Origin: Rhodococcus sp. IEGM 1409
Lineage (GTDB): Bacteria > Actinomycetota > Actinomycetes > Mycobacteriales > Mycobacteriaceae
Length of the DNA stretch: 64,000 bases
Direction of reading: 5' to 3'
NCBI RefSeq assembly: GCF_030056735.1
Contig: NZ_JASHKN010000009.1
Coordinates: 223,952 to 287,951, forward strand
Below are positions 36,344-44,274 of this stretch, one piece after another; the stretch's first letter is position 1; each line of letters starts with the position of its first letter. Position numbers and translations under genes: made by a program. The notes under the pieces are model-generated. The model was not told where the DNA came from and made no database searches. It was given only the letters and a program-made list of their open reading frames with translations.

Positions 36344-37396
36344 ATGTCCCGCTTCCGCCGACTGCCACGAGCTGCCGCTGCGCTCGCCATGATCCCGCTG
36401 GCCGGGTTGGCGGTGGCGTGTGGGTCTTCCGATTCCGACAGCGCCGCAGGCAATTCCAGCGCTGACTTCACGCTCAGGGTCTTCGATCCGGGAAACTCCG
36501 GTGCCATCGCCGTCGGCAAGCGCGACGGAACCTACGACGAGGCGCTGGCACCACTGGGCGCAAAGATCGAATGGGTCAAGACCACACCGGGATTCAGCTC
36601 CAACCTCAAACTTTTCAACAGCGGAGAGCTCGACATCCAAACCGGCGCATACAGTCCCGTCGTCGGCGCATTGTCCAAGGATGTGGGTGTCCGCATCTTC
36701 GCCACGTCCGACCCGTACAACAAGGACCAGGCCGGCATCATCGCGACTCCGGAATCCGGCATCAAGACAGTTGCAGATCTGGCCGGCAAGCGCATTGCCG
36801 TCAATCCGGCAGGCAAGGGCGAATACATCACGCTCAAGGCCCTGACACAGGCCGGCGTACCGATCGATTCCGTCGAACGCGTTCCGCTGCAACAGGCTGA
36901 CGCTGCGTCGGCATTCTCCACCGGGCAGGTCGACGCCTGGGCTTCGTTCCTGATTCCGTACCAGGAGGCCAAGGCCAAGGGCGCGGTCGAGATCGCAACC
37001 GAGGCAAGCATCGACTCCGTGGACAGCACCATCATCGCCGGACGCACCGCAGTTCTCGAAGCACATCCCGAGGTGGTCCAGAAGTTCCTCGAGGTCACCC
37101 AGGAACTCACCGCAAAGCAGCAAGCCGACCCGGCAGCATTCGAGAACGTCTTCGAACAGACTGGTCCGCGCGCACTCTCCGGACAGCGGCTCGACGACGC
37201 GGTCACCCTGGGCGGCCAGATCACCAACTTCCGCTACCCGACTGCAGCCGACGCTACCGACCTCGAATCCATCTCCACGCTGTTCGCCGACAACAAGGTG
37301 ATCCAGCAGCCGATCAAGGGCAGTGACGTGATCTTCGACCTCCAGGGTGCTGTGGCAGGTTCGGCAGCGGCAGCACCCACCACCGAGGGGAAGTGA
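36344..37396 (+). CDS. Sulfonate/nitrate/taurine-type ABC substrate-binding lipoprotein
   Basis: The 350-residue protein has a lipoprotein signal ending in the lipobox LAVAC (Cys at about 27) and a SsuA/NMT1-like binding fold (VRIFATSDPYNKDQAGIIATPESGIKTVADLAGKRIAVNPAGKGEY). It captures the substrate outside the membrane for the permease and ATPase encoded next. AAGGAG lies upstream of ATG 36344. First gene of an eight-gene operon whose enzymes suggest organosulfur substrates; the ligand is inferred from these. Confidence 0.9.
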   Translation: MSRFRRLPRAAAALAMIPLAGLAVACGSSDSDSAAGNSSADFTLRVFDPGNSGAIAVGKRDGTYDEALAPLGAKIEWVKTTPGFSSNLKLFNSGELDIQTGAYSPVVGALSKDVGVRIFATSDPYNKDQAGIIATPESGIKTVADLAGKRIAVNPAGKGEYITLKALTQAGVPIDSVERVPLQQADAASAFSTGQVDAWASFLIPYQEAKAKGAVEIATEASIDSVDSTIIAGRTAVLEAHPEVVQKFLEVTQELTAKQQADPAAFENVFEQTGPRALSGQRLDDAVTLGGQITNFRYPTAADATDLESISTLFADNKVIQQPIKGSDVIFDLQGAVAGSAAAAPTTEGK

Positions 37397-37400
37397 CCCG

Positions 37401-38258
37401 ATGGTGACGCTGACCCGCCCCGCTCGAACGGCGTCGCAGTCAGTGGAGCATCCACAACTCGAAACGCCGCGCTACCGGCGCAATCGCAGCAGGCCCAAGT
37501 GGATCTCGATTCCCCTCCGTTTCCTAGTTCCGGCCCTATTGGTTGCCGGATGGTGGATCGGCTCGGCTACCGGGCTGATCCGAGAGGAGATCCTGGCCGG
37601 ACCTCCCGCGGTGTGGACGGCTTTCGCCGAGCTGTACCAGTCGGGTCAGTTGGTCGACTTCGGACTCGCGTCGCTTCAACGTGCTGCACTCGGTGTTTCG
37701 GTCGGTGTGATCGTCGGATTGGTGCTCGGGGTTCTCTCCGGCCTCTCCTCGCTCGGTGAAGAACTGATCGACTCCACCATGCAGATCAACCGCGCGGTAC
37801 CGTTCCTCGCGCTCGTTCCATTGTTCATCGCCTGGTTCGGTATCGACGAAACCTTCAAGGTGGTGCTGATCGCCGTCGCGACCGTCGCACCCATGTACGC
37901 GTACACCTACCTCGGAGTGCGCGGAGTCGACCGCAAGATGGTGGAAGCGGCACAGGGTTTCGGCCTCACTGGTTGGCGACTGGTGTTCGGAGCGATTCTT
38001 CCGACCGCCCTCCCAGGAGTTCTGATGGGACTTCGAATCTGCCTGTCGCTCAGCATCACCGGATTGATCGCAGCCGAGCAGGTCGGCACACGGGAGGGGA
38101 TCGGATACCTGGTCACCCTGGCGCAGGAATACAACCGCACCGACTACATGGTTCTGTGCATCGTCATGTACGCGGCGCTGGGTCTCATCTTCGACGCCGT
38201 CGTCAGGCTGATCGAGCGGTACTCCATGCCGTGGCGGAGATTGTCGGTGGCGCGATGA
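37401..38258 (+). CDS. ABC transporter permease (SsuC-like)
   Basis: The 285-residue permease has five or six membrane segments and the BPD-type signature (EAAQGFGLTGWRLVFGAILPTALPGVL). The N-terminus is basic and cytoplasmic. ATG 37401 lies four bases after the lipoprotein stop, with GGAAGTGA as a ribosome binding site. It overlaps the ATPase gene by four bases (ATGA). It forms the channel of the importer. Confidence 0.9.
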   Translation: MVTLTRPARTASQSVEHPQLETPRYRRNRSRPKWISIPLRFLVPALLVAGWWIGSATGLIREEILAGPPAVWTAFAELYQSGQLVDFGLASLQRAALGVSVGVIVGLVLGVLSGLSSLGEELIDSTMQINRAVPFLALVPLFIAWFGIDETFKVVLIAVATVAPMYAYTYLGVRGVDRKMVEAAQGFGLTGWRLVFGAILPTALPGVLMGLRICLSLSITGLIAAEQVGTREGIGYLVTLAQEYNRTDYMVLCIVMYAALGLIFDAVVRLIERYSMPWRRLSVAR

Positions 38259-39097
38259 CGAACACGACCGTCGGCTCGCTCCCAAACACCGAAGCACCTC
38301 TGCCGCCGTTGGCAACGCGTGAGCGGACCGGCACCACCGCCGCCGAGCGACGTGCCGGTTCACCGGTGGCGGTCTCGCTCACTGGAGTGCGTAAGTCGTT
38401 CGGCGACAAGACTGTTCTGGGTGGTATCGACCTCGAGATCACGCGTGGCGAGTTCGTCGTTCTCCTCGGCCCCAGCGGCACCGGCAAGACGACCCTGTTG
38501 CGAGTGCTCTCCGGATTGGAAGCACCGGACAGCGGTGAGGTGCTGGTTCCGCGTGACCGCACGGTCGTCTACCAAGAACCGCGCTTGATTCCGTCGAAGC
38601 GAGTGCTGGCGAATGTCACAGTGGGACAGAAGCGATCGCGCCAGGTAGCCGATAACGCCCGCAACGCACTCTCCGAGGTCAACCTCGCGGACAAGCACCG
38701 TGCCTGGCCGGCCACCCTCTCCGGCGGTGAGGCCCAACGCGTCGCATTGGCTCGCGCCCTCGTCCGGCAACCTGAACTGCTGCTACTCGATGAACCCTTC
38801 GCCGCGCTCGACGCCCTCACGCGGCTCCAAATGCAAGACCTGGTAGGCGATCTGGTCGCCCTTCACCGACCGGCGGTCTTGCTCGTCACTCACGACGTCG
38901 ACGAAGCCGTACGGCTTGCCGACCGCGTGCTCATTCTCGACAAGGGTGGGTTTGCCGTGGACGTCGACATCGACTTACCACGCCCCCGCGATCGGAACGA
39001 TCCCGAATCTTTGTGCTACCGAGCGAGTTTCCTGAAGGAACTCGGTGTCGGTCGCACCTTCCCCGACGGACAGGACAGTCATGACATTGATCGCTGA
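38255..39097 (+). CDS. ABC transporter ATPase (SsuB-like)
   Basis: The 280-residue ATPase has Walker A GPSGTGKTT, signature LSGGEAQRVALARAL, Walker B LLLLDEPFAAL and H-loop VTHDVDEAV. An N-terminal stretch of about 35 residues precedes the core. The start ATG overlaps the permease stop (ATGA); the end overlaps the desulfinase-like gene by 17 bases. It powers the sulfonate-type importer. Confidence 0.93.
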   Translation: MTNTTVGSLPNTEAPLPPLATRERTGTTAAERRAGSPVAVSLTGVRKSFGDKTVLGGIDLEITRGEFVVLLGPSGTGKTTLLRVLSGLEAPDSGEVLVPRDRTVVYQEPRLIPSKRVLANVTVGQKRSRQVADNARNALSEVNLADKHRAWPATLSGGEAQRVALARALVRQPELLLLDEPFAALDALTRLQMQDLVGDLVALHRPAVLLVTHDVDEAVRLADRVLILDKGGFAVDVDIDLPRPRDRNDPESLCYRASFLKELGVGRTFPDGQDSHDIDR

Positions 39098-40121
39098 TTC
39101 CGCAATCGACACACTCTGGTACACCCGCTGCCCCGTTCCCACCGCAAGCGGACTCGCCAACAGCCTCGGTTGGCTCGACCGGACGGCAAACGAATCCGGA
39201 GTGCGTTTCGGCGTACTGCAAGATGCCGGACCGGAATTGGCAGTGCGCCATTTCGACCACCAACTCTCCGGACTCATTCGCGAAGGCGGCAACGTCCCCG
39301 CGCTGGCCGCGCGTGCCGGTGGTTCACCGACGAGGCTGATCGGACTCACCTGGATCGACGAGGCCCAGGCGATCCTGGTGCGAGGAGACTCCGACATCCG
39401 AGAACCGGGCCTGCTGGCCGGCGCTCGGATCGGAATCCCGGCCTGGGCGGCGGACCAGGCCAGGAGCTTCCCTCGCGCGATGGCCCTGCACGGCTTCGCC
39501 TCGGCACTTCGCCTGGGTGGGTTGAGTTTTGCCGACGTCACGCTCGTCGAGGTAGCAACGACGGCAGCCCCGGAGGTCCGCACCGCCTCCTCCAGCCGCA
39601 ACACGACGTGGGGCGTCGAATCCCTGCAGCGCGGCGATGTCGACGCCATCTACGTCAAGGGAGCCCGCGCCCAGGAAGTTGCCCGCGAACACGGCCTCGT
39701 CGTGGCCGTCGATCTCGATTCCACTGCTTCCCTGCGTGATCGCGTCAACAACGGCACTCCACGACCGATCACGGTTCACGCCGATCTACTCGAACAGCGT
39801 CCGGACATCGTTGTCAGTTTCCTCGCCGAGAGTCTGAGGGCGGCAGACTGGGCGGCAGCCAACATCGACGAGGTCCGTGCTGTGCTGCAGACCGAAACAC
39901 AGTCGGGACCCGAAGGTGTGGTGGCAGCGTACGGCGAGAACTTCCACACCGGACTGCATTTGAGCCTGTCGGACGAGCGTGTGGACCTGCTCGGCGTGCA
40001 GAAGCAATTCCTGTACGCGCACGGCTTCCTCGCCGCCGACTTCGACCTGCAGTCGTGGGTGGCGCACGAACCCCTGGAACAGGCACGCAGCCTTGTTGCG
40101 CAGAAGGGCACAGCAGAATGA
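39081..40121 (+). CDS. DszB-like sulfinate desulfinase
   Basis: The 346-residue cytosolic protein has the SBP-like fold but no signal peptide, and resembles DszB, which cleaves 2'-hydroxybiphenyl-2-sulfinate to sulfite. DszB's TYSNCPVPN has a counterpart, WYTRCPVPT, giving Cys17 (DszB Cys27). RHFDHQLSGLIREGG aligns with VHFTYDQPAYTRFGG, giving His57 and Arg67 (DszB His60 and Arg70, same spacing of ten). FAGA-type linkers follow: LLAGARIGIPAWA versus DLAGRRIGVSASA. The three catalytic residues are thus kept. ATG 39081 overlaps the ATPase end; GTG 39045 is an alternative. It is coupled by ATGA to a flavin monooxygenase. Substrate probably a sulfinate made by the next enzymes. Confidence 0.8.
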   Translation: MTLIADSAIDTLWYTRCPVPTASGLANSLGWLDRTANESGVRFGVLQDAGPELAVRHFDHQLSGLIREGGNVPALAARAGGSPTRLIGLTWIDEAQAILVRGDSDIREPGLLAGARIGIPAWAADQARSFPRAMALHGFASALRLGGLSFADVTLVEVATTAAPEVRTASSSRNTTWGVESLQRGDVDAIYVKGARAQEVAREHGLVVAVDLDSTASLRDRVNNGTPRPITVHADLLEQRPDIVVSFLAESLRAADWAAANIDEVRAVLQTETQSGPEGVVAAYGENFHTGLHLSLSDERVDLLGVQKQFLYAHGFLAADFDLQSWVAHEPLEQARSLVAQKGTAE

Positions 40122-41209
40122 CGGACGTCTACTGGGAGCTACCCTCGCGCGGTGACGGACGCCGGGCGGTGGCCGCGCTCAACAGTCGCGGCGGATTCGG
40201 CGCGCAACGCCCCGCCACCATCGCGACCGATGTTCGCCCCGGAAACTTCGGCCCCTTCGACGAACTGGCGCAGATCGTTCTCGCGGCCGAACTGTCGGGT
40301 GTCGACGGGGTAGTCGCACCGTACGATCCGAGCGGCGAGGAATCCTGGATCGTTGCTGCCGCCGCGCTACGCCAGACGCGTCATTCGCGAGTAGTCGTGG
40401 AGTTTCACCCTACTTTCGGCACTCCAGTCTATGCCGCCAAAATGTCTGCGACACTTCAGCGTCTGTCGGCAGGTCGTCTTGAATGGCGAGTGAAGGTCGA
40501 TACCGACGCCGAAGATGCCACCGCTCGCGGTGACGTTGTTCGAGGAGCCGACCGCTACGCTCGCGCCGCGGAGTTTCTAACCGTCGCACGCGGTGTGTGG
40601 AACGAGGAACAGATTCTGCCAGGCGGATTCGGCGGTACCGGCTACGACTTCGACGGCGAGTACTACGACGTACTCGGCGGCGGGTTCCGAGGCATCTTGT
40701 CCGGACTCCCTTTTCCCCGAGTGCATCTGACCGGCGACTCTCCGGAAGCTCTGGAACTGTCCGCCCACCACGGCGACGTCCATCTGTTCACCCTCACCGG
40801 CGACGAGTTGTCGACGCGGATCACCGCCCTCGACGACCGAGCGTCCGAACTCGGCAGGACAGTCGACAAGGTCCTGCGCATCCCGATCATCGCGAGGGAG
40901 ACAGCCGACGAAGCCTGGGCCCGCGTCGAACGACAACTGAGAGAGGCTCATTCCGACACAACCGCAGTCGAGCGTGGCGGCATCCTCTGGTCCGGATTCG
41001 ACCGTATCGGCTACGAGCACAGCATCGGTCTCGTTGGAAGCTACGAGGAAGTGGCACAGCGACTGTCGTCGTATCGCGATCTCGGCGTGGACGGCTTCGT
41101 CTTGTCAGGTCGGCCACATATCGAAGAGCTGCACCGGGCGGGCGAGCACCTCCTGCACCTGGTCGATCCCGAGGGTCGGATCCGCAAAGAAGAGAAGGCC
41201 AACGCATGA
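40118..41209 (+). CDS. SsuD-family flavin-dependent monooxygenase, copy 1
   Basis: The 363-residue luciferase-like protein has the LLM TIM barrel (AELSGVDGVVAPYD, FHPTFGTPVYAAKMSATLQRLSAGRLEW) and a SsuD-type C-terminus (VGSYEEVAQRL, LSGRPHIEELHRAGEHLLHL). Members use FMNH2 and O2 to cleave C-S bonds of sulfonates or sulfones. It is more diverged than copy 2: the usual GRLxxNxxxG segment reads GRLEWRVKVD. ATG 40118 overlaps the desulfinase stop, and its own stop overlaps copy 2 (both ATGA). A reductase to supply FMNH2 is not in the operon. Confidence 0.85.
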   Translation: MTDVYWELPSRGDGRRAVAALNSRGGFGAQRPATIATDVRPGNFGPFDELAQIVLAAELSGVDGVVAPYDPSGEESWIVAAAALRQTRHSRVVVEFHPTFGTPVYAAKMSATLQRLSAGRLEWRVKVDTDAEDATARGDVVRGADRYARAAEFLTVARGVWNEEQILPGGFGGTGYDFDGEYYDVLGGGFRGILSGLPFPRVHLTGDSPEALELSAHHGDVHLFTLTGDELSTRITALDDRASELGRTVDKVLRIPIIARETADEAWARVERQLREAHSDTTAVERGGILWSGFDRIGYEHSIGLVGSYEEVAQRLSSYRDLGVDGFVLSGRPHIEELHRAGEHLLHLVDPEGRIRKEEKANA

Positions 41210-42360
41210 GTATCGATTTCTATTGGCGGATCGGGATGGAAGGCGACCACGCGTCGCTGCGCACCCCGCGCCGCTACAACCGCGGCGACGCCGGTGGATA
41301 CGGGCCGGGCAACATCGCTCCTGCGATCCGCGGCGGTGAGTTGGACGGATACAGCTACATCGATCACATGGCCGCGGTGGCAAAGGCTTCCGAATCCGCC
41401 GGCTTCCTCGGTGGACTGCTGCCGTCCTTCCCGATGACCGAGGATCCGTGGGCGACCGCAGCAGCGTTGGCCGCCGAGACCACCACGTACCGTTTCATGG
41501 TCGCGTTCCAACCGGGGTTCCTTCACCCGGTGCAGGCGGCGCGGATGTCGGCCAGTCTGCAGCGTGCAACCGGCGGACGCCTGGTTTACAACATCATCAG
41601 TGGCGGAGGCGGAGCGCCTCAGCTGTGGTGGGGCGACAAGGTCGACCACGACGATCGCTACACCAGGACGTCCGAGTTCCTCGATGTCCTCAAAGGTGTT
41701 TGGGACGGTGAACCTTTCGACTTCGACGGTCGCTTCTTCCAAACCCAGGGCGCCGCACTGCCACCCGGACTTGCCGGCCAGCCGTTTCCCGAGGTGTACT
41801 TCTCCGGATCTTCGGCAGCAGCCGTCGCCGCCGCCGGACTGCACTCCGACTACTACCTTTCCTGGCTGGAGCCGTACGCAGATCTGAGAGCCAAGATCGA
41901 CGGCGTGCGGGAGAACTCGGCCAAGCTGGGACGCACCCCGAAGTTCGCCGTACGCATCGACGTCGTCGCCCGGCACACCGAAGAAGCCGCGTGGGCCGAG
42001 ATCGAGAAGGGTTGGGCCTTCGTCGACAAGGGCGCCGCCGACCGTGCAGCGCAAGGTGATTCGGTGGGCGCTGCCCGCATCAAAGGCTGGGTACCCGAAC
42101 ACATCACCGGTTACCGAGATCTGGAAGTGCAGCCCAACGTGTGGTGCGGTTTCAGCCTGATCCGCGGCGGACCGGCCTTCGGACTGGTCGGTAGCTATGA
42201 GCAGGTCGCCGAAAGACTCGACGAGCTGCGCGAGCTGGGCGTCGACGCCTTCATCCTCGCCGGTAACCCACACCTGGAAGAGGCGTACCGCGTCGGCGAA
42301 GAAGTTCTACCTCTTCTGCAGCGCACCCCGATCACACCTTCTGGACTGGAGACCCGATGA
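41206..42360 (+). CDS. SsuD-family alkanesulfonate-type monooxygenase, copy 2
   Basis: The 384-residue product is close to alkanesulfonate monooxygenase in length and motifs. It has FQPGFLHPVQAARMSASLQRATGGRL, YNIISGG, DDRYTRTSEFLDVLKGVWDGEPFDFDG and a C-terminal HLEEAYRVGEEVLPLL that closely resembles SsuD. It would use FMNH2 and O2 to release sulfite or sulfinate from a sulfonated or sulfonylated carbon. ATGA overlaps join it to copy 1 and to the aldolase gene. Confidence 0.9.
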   Translation: MSIDFYWRIGMEGDHASLRTPRRYNRGDAGGYGPGNIAPAIRGGELDGYSYIDHMAAVAKASESAGFLGGLLPSFPMTEDPWATAAALAAETTTYRFMVAFQPGFLHPVQAARMSASLQRATGGRLVYNIISGGGGAPQLWWGDKVDHDDRYTRTSEFLDVLKGVWDGEPFDFDGRFFQTQGAALPPGLAGQPFPEVYFSGSSAAAVAAAGLHSDYYLSWLEPYADLRAKIDGVRENSAKLGRTPKFAVRIDVVARHTEEAAWAEIEKGWAFVDKGAADRAAQGDSVGAARIKGWVPEHITGYRDLEVQPNVWCGFSLIRGGPAFGLVGSYEQVAERLDELRELGVDAFILAGNPHLEEAYRVGEEVLPLLQRTPITPSGLETR

Positions 42361-43064
42361 CCACCACCGAAACCCGTCTCGATGCCGACACCGCAGCATT
42401 TGTCGAGGAAGCACGTACAGCAGCCGACAAGGCTTTCGACGTCTTCCGCAAGACCGGAACGGTTGCGGCCAACGGGACCGTCAACTTCGTCGAGCGCGTG
42501 CCGGGCACCGAAATTGCAGTCGCCCTGAACGATCCGGGGCCGTGGGCGGATGACCCATCTGTGTCACCAGTTGTCGCTACCTTCGACGGTGAGGTGCTGT
42601 CCGGTACGGGATCGGCCGGTTTTGTCACCGGGTATGCGTCCGTGTTCCGTCAGCATCCGGAGATCACCAGCGTCGTCCACATCCACACTCCGTGGCTCGG
42701 CGGTTGGGCCCAGACTCATCGGACACTGCCGATCCGCTATGCGGCTTCGCAGAGGCTGACTCTCTCCCGCGAAATTCCGCCGCACATCGATCGGTCCCGA
42801 TCTGCAAGCGAATTCATTCTCGAGCGCCTCGAACACGACCCCGATCTCGTCGCGATCTTCGAAGCCAACGGCGGGGTCAACGTCATCGGCCGCAGCGGGT
42901 TGCTCGACCTCGCGAAGTTCGTCGTCCTCCTCGAGGAAGGCGCACAGTTCCAGGCGATCGCCGAATCCCTCGGCGGTTCGGTCGAATTCGATCCGTCCAA
43001 CCTCGCCGTCCAGTGGGGGCGTAGCGGACTCGCCGACGAGGCGCGTCGACGCGGCCTCATCTAA
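42357..43064 (+). CDS. Class II aldolase/adducin-family protein
   Basis: The 235-residue protein has the class II aldolase fold: NGTVNFVERVPGTEIAV, FDGEVLSGTGSAGFVTGY, VVHIHTPWLGGWA (metal-binding HxH) and VIGRSGLLDLAKFVVLLEE. Family members cleave or decarboxylate hydroxyacid or sugar phosphates using Zn2+. Coupling by ATGA to the monooxygenase suggests it handles the carbon skeleton left after desulfurisation. The usual third His is not obvious by eye. Confidence 0.82.
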   Translation: MTTTETRLDADTAAFVEEARTAADKAFDVFRKTGTVAANGTVNFVERVPGTEIAVALNDPGPWADDPSVSPVVATFDGEVLSGTGSAGFVTGYASVFRQHPEITSVVHIHTPWLGGWAQTHRTLPIRYAASQRLTLSREIPPHIDRSRSASEFILERLEHDPDLVAIFEANGGVNVIGRSGLLDLAKFVVLLEEGAQFQAIAESLGGSVEFDPSNLAVQWGRSGLADEARRRGLI

Positions 43065-43105
43065 CCACCCCCATCACAGATTCAGAACAGGAAACCGTAG
43101 ATCTC

Positions 43106-44047
43106 ATGACCGTTCGCGTCGGATACTTCCCACACAACAATTCGCTGTTCGTTCTGCGCCACACCGGAATCCTCGAACGCCGTCTCCCCGACGTCGAGTG
43201 GGTGGACCTTCGTGAGCTTCCCGACAAGCCCGCAGTGAACCCGGAGAACGCGTTGCCGACCCTGCACTCCGACTGGCTGTTCGAGGAGGGTGGATACGAC
43301 GTCATCGGAACCGGCTTCACGCCGCCCGTCACCGGGTTGGCCCAGGGCCGGAACCTCGTCTACATCGGAATCTCCGGCCCCCGAGTGGAGAACGGGCGCC
43401 TGGTGGTCAAGGCCGATTCAGCGATCAACTCGGTCGAGGACCTGCGCGGCAAGCGCGTCGGCATCGCGCACGGATCGTGGCAGACCACACTTCTGTTGTT
43501 CGCCCTGGATCAGGCGGGACTGACGTGGTCCGACATCGTCCCCGTCGACACCGACGTCCGCGGCGGTGGAGCGGACCTCGTCGACGGCACCATCGATGCC
43601 TGGGTGGGTGCATACCCGGGGTTGACGGACATCGAAGCGAACCACGAACTGCGCACGCTGATCGCCACCGACGGACTCTTCAGCCACCCGTCACTGTGGT
43701 TCACCCGGCGCGACTTCGCCGAGACCAACCCGGAGGCGCTTCAGGCGGTCATCGAGGCTCTGCAGGAATCCGACGCCTGGATCGAAGCCAACCCGCGAGA
43801 AGCCGCACAGATCTTCGTCGACGACATCGAGAAGCGTGGCGGGTCCGCGAGCCTGGACGCCTGGGAAGCCGCACTGCGCGGACGTCCGTTCGGTGTCAAC
43901 GCCGTCACCGAAGAGTTCCTCGACGAGCAGCAACGTGCGGCCGATCTCCTGCTGAGCAACGGACTACTGCCGCAGGCGGTCACCGTTCGCGAAGCAGTAG
44001 TGCCGTGGATCAGCGAGTTCGTCGGTTCGGATCGTTCGTCGATCTGA
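43106..44047 (+). CDS. SBP-like protein without signal peptide (NMT1/THI5-like fold)
   Basis: The 313-residue protein has the SsuA/NMT1 fold (VRVGYFPHNNSLFVLRHTGILERRL, INSVEDLRGKRVGIAHGSWQTTLLLFAL, YPGLTDIEANHELRTLI). It begins directly at the fold (MTVRVGYF) with no signal or lipobox, so it should be cytosolic. It lacks the CPVP cysteine of the DszB-like protein, so it is not an obvious desulfinase. It ends the operon, 41 bases after the aldolase. It may be an enzyme of the same superfamily or a cytosolic binding protein. Confidence 0.7.
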   Translation: MTVRVGYFPHNNSLFVLRHTGILERRLPDVEWVDLRELPDKPAVNPENALPTLHSDWLFEEGGYDVIGTGFTPPVTGLAQGRNLVYIGISGPRVENGRLVVKADSAINSVEDLRGKRVGIAHGSWQTTLLLFALDQAGLTWSDIVPVDTDVRGGGADLVDGTIDAWVGAYPGLTDIEANHELRTLIATDGLFSHPSLWFTRRDFAETNPEALQAVIEALQESDAWIEANPREAAQIFVDDIEKRGGSASLDAWEAALRGRPFGVNAVTEEFLDEQQRAADLLLSNGLLPQAVTVREAVVPWISEFVGSDRSSI

Positions 44048-44049
44048 GA

Positions 44050-44274
44050 GCCTGCACCTGGCAGGTGACAGATACCGGACGGTCTGCCATTGTGAAGAGA
44101 TGCGGCGGCGTGTGGGTGAGAGTTGGTCCGCGCGACCAGTCTCAGGGGTAACCCCTGGGTTAGGCAGAAGAATTGGACACTGCGTCCGACGGCGATCTGC
44201 ACGCTCCGCGTGCTTGCCGCCGCTCCGGACAAAGGATTTGGTCACCCCACGCCGCCGCACCCCGGGCTCGAATC
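44050..44274 (+). ncRNA. Candidate structured RNA (retron msr-msd region) upstream of the RT gene
   Basis: The 227 bases between the operon end and the RT start hold five short hairpins. They are CACCT/AGGTG (44055-44067), TGGTC-CGCGC-GACCA (44124-44138), CAGGGG-TAA-CCCCTG (44143-44157), GGAC-ACTGC-GTCC (44175-44187) and GCACGC-TCC-GCGTGC (44199-44213). TCTGCC (44083-44088) can also pair with GGCAGA (44163-44168), enclosing two of them. Retron RTs usually lie just downstream of such an RNA. The fold and any priming G are not established, and the first hairpin may be an operon terminator. Confidence 0.35.

Noticed and set aside
36344..44047. Canonical dszABC dibenzothiophene operon
   Set aside because: Only a DszB-like protein is present; the monooxygenases are SsuD-like and no DszC (acyl-CoA dehydrogenase-like) gene occurs.
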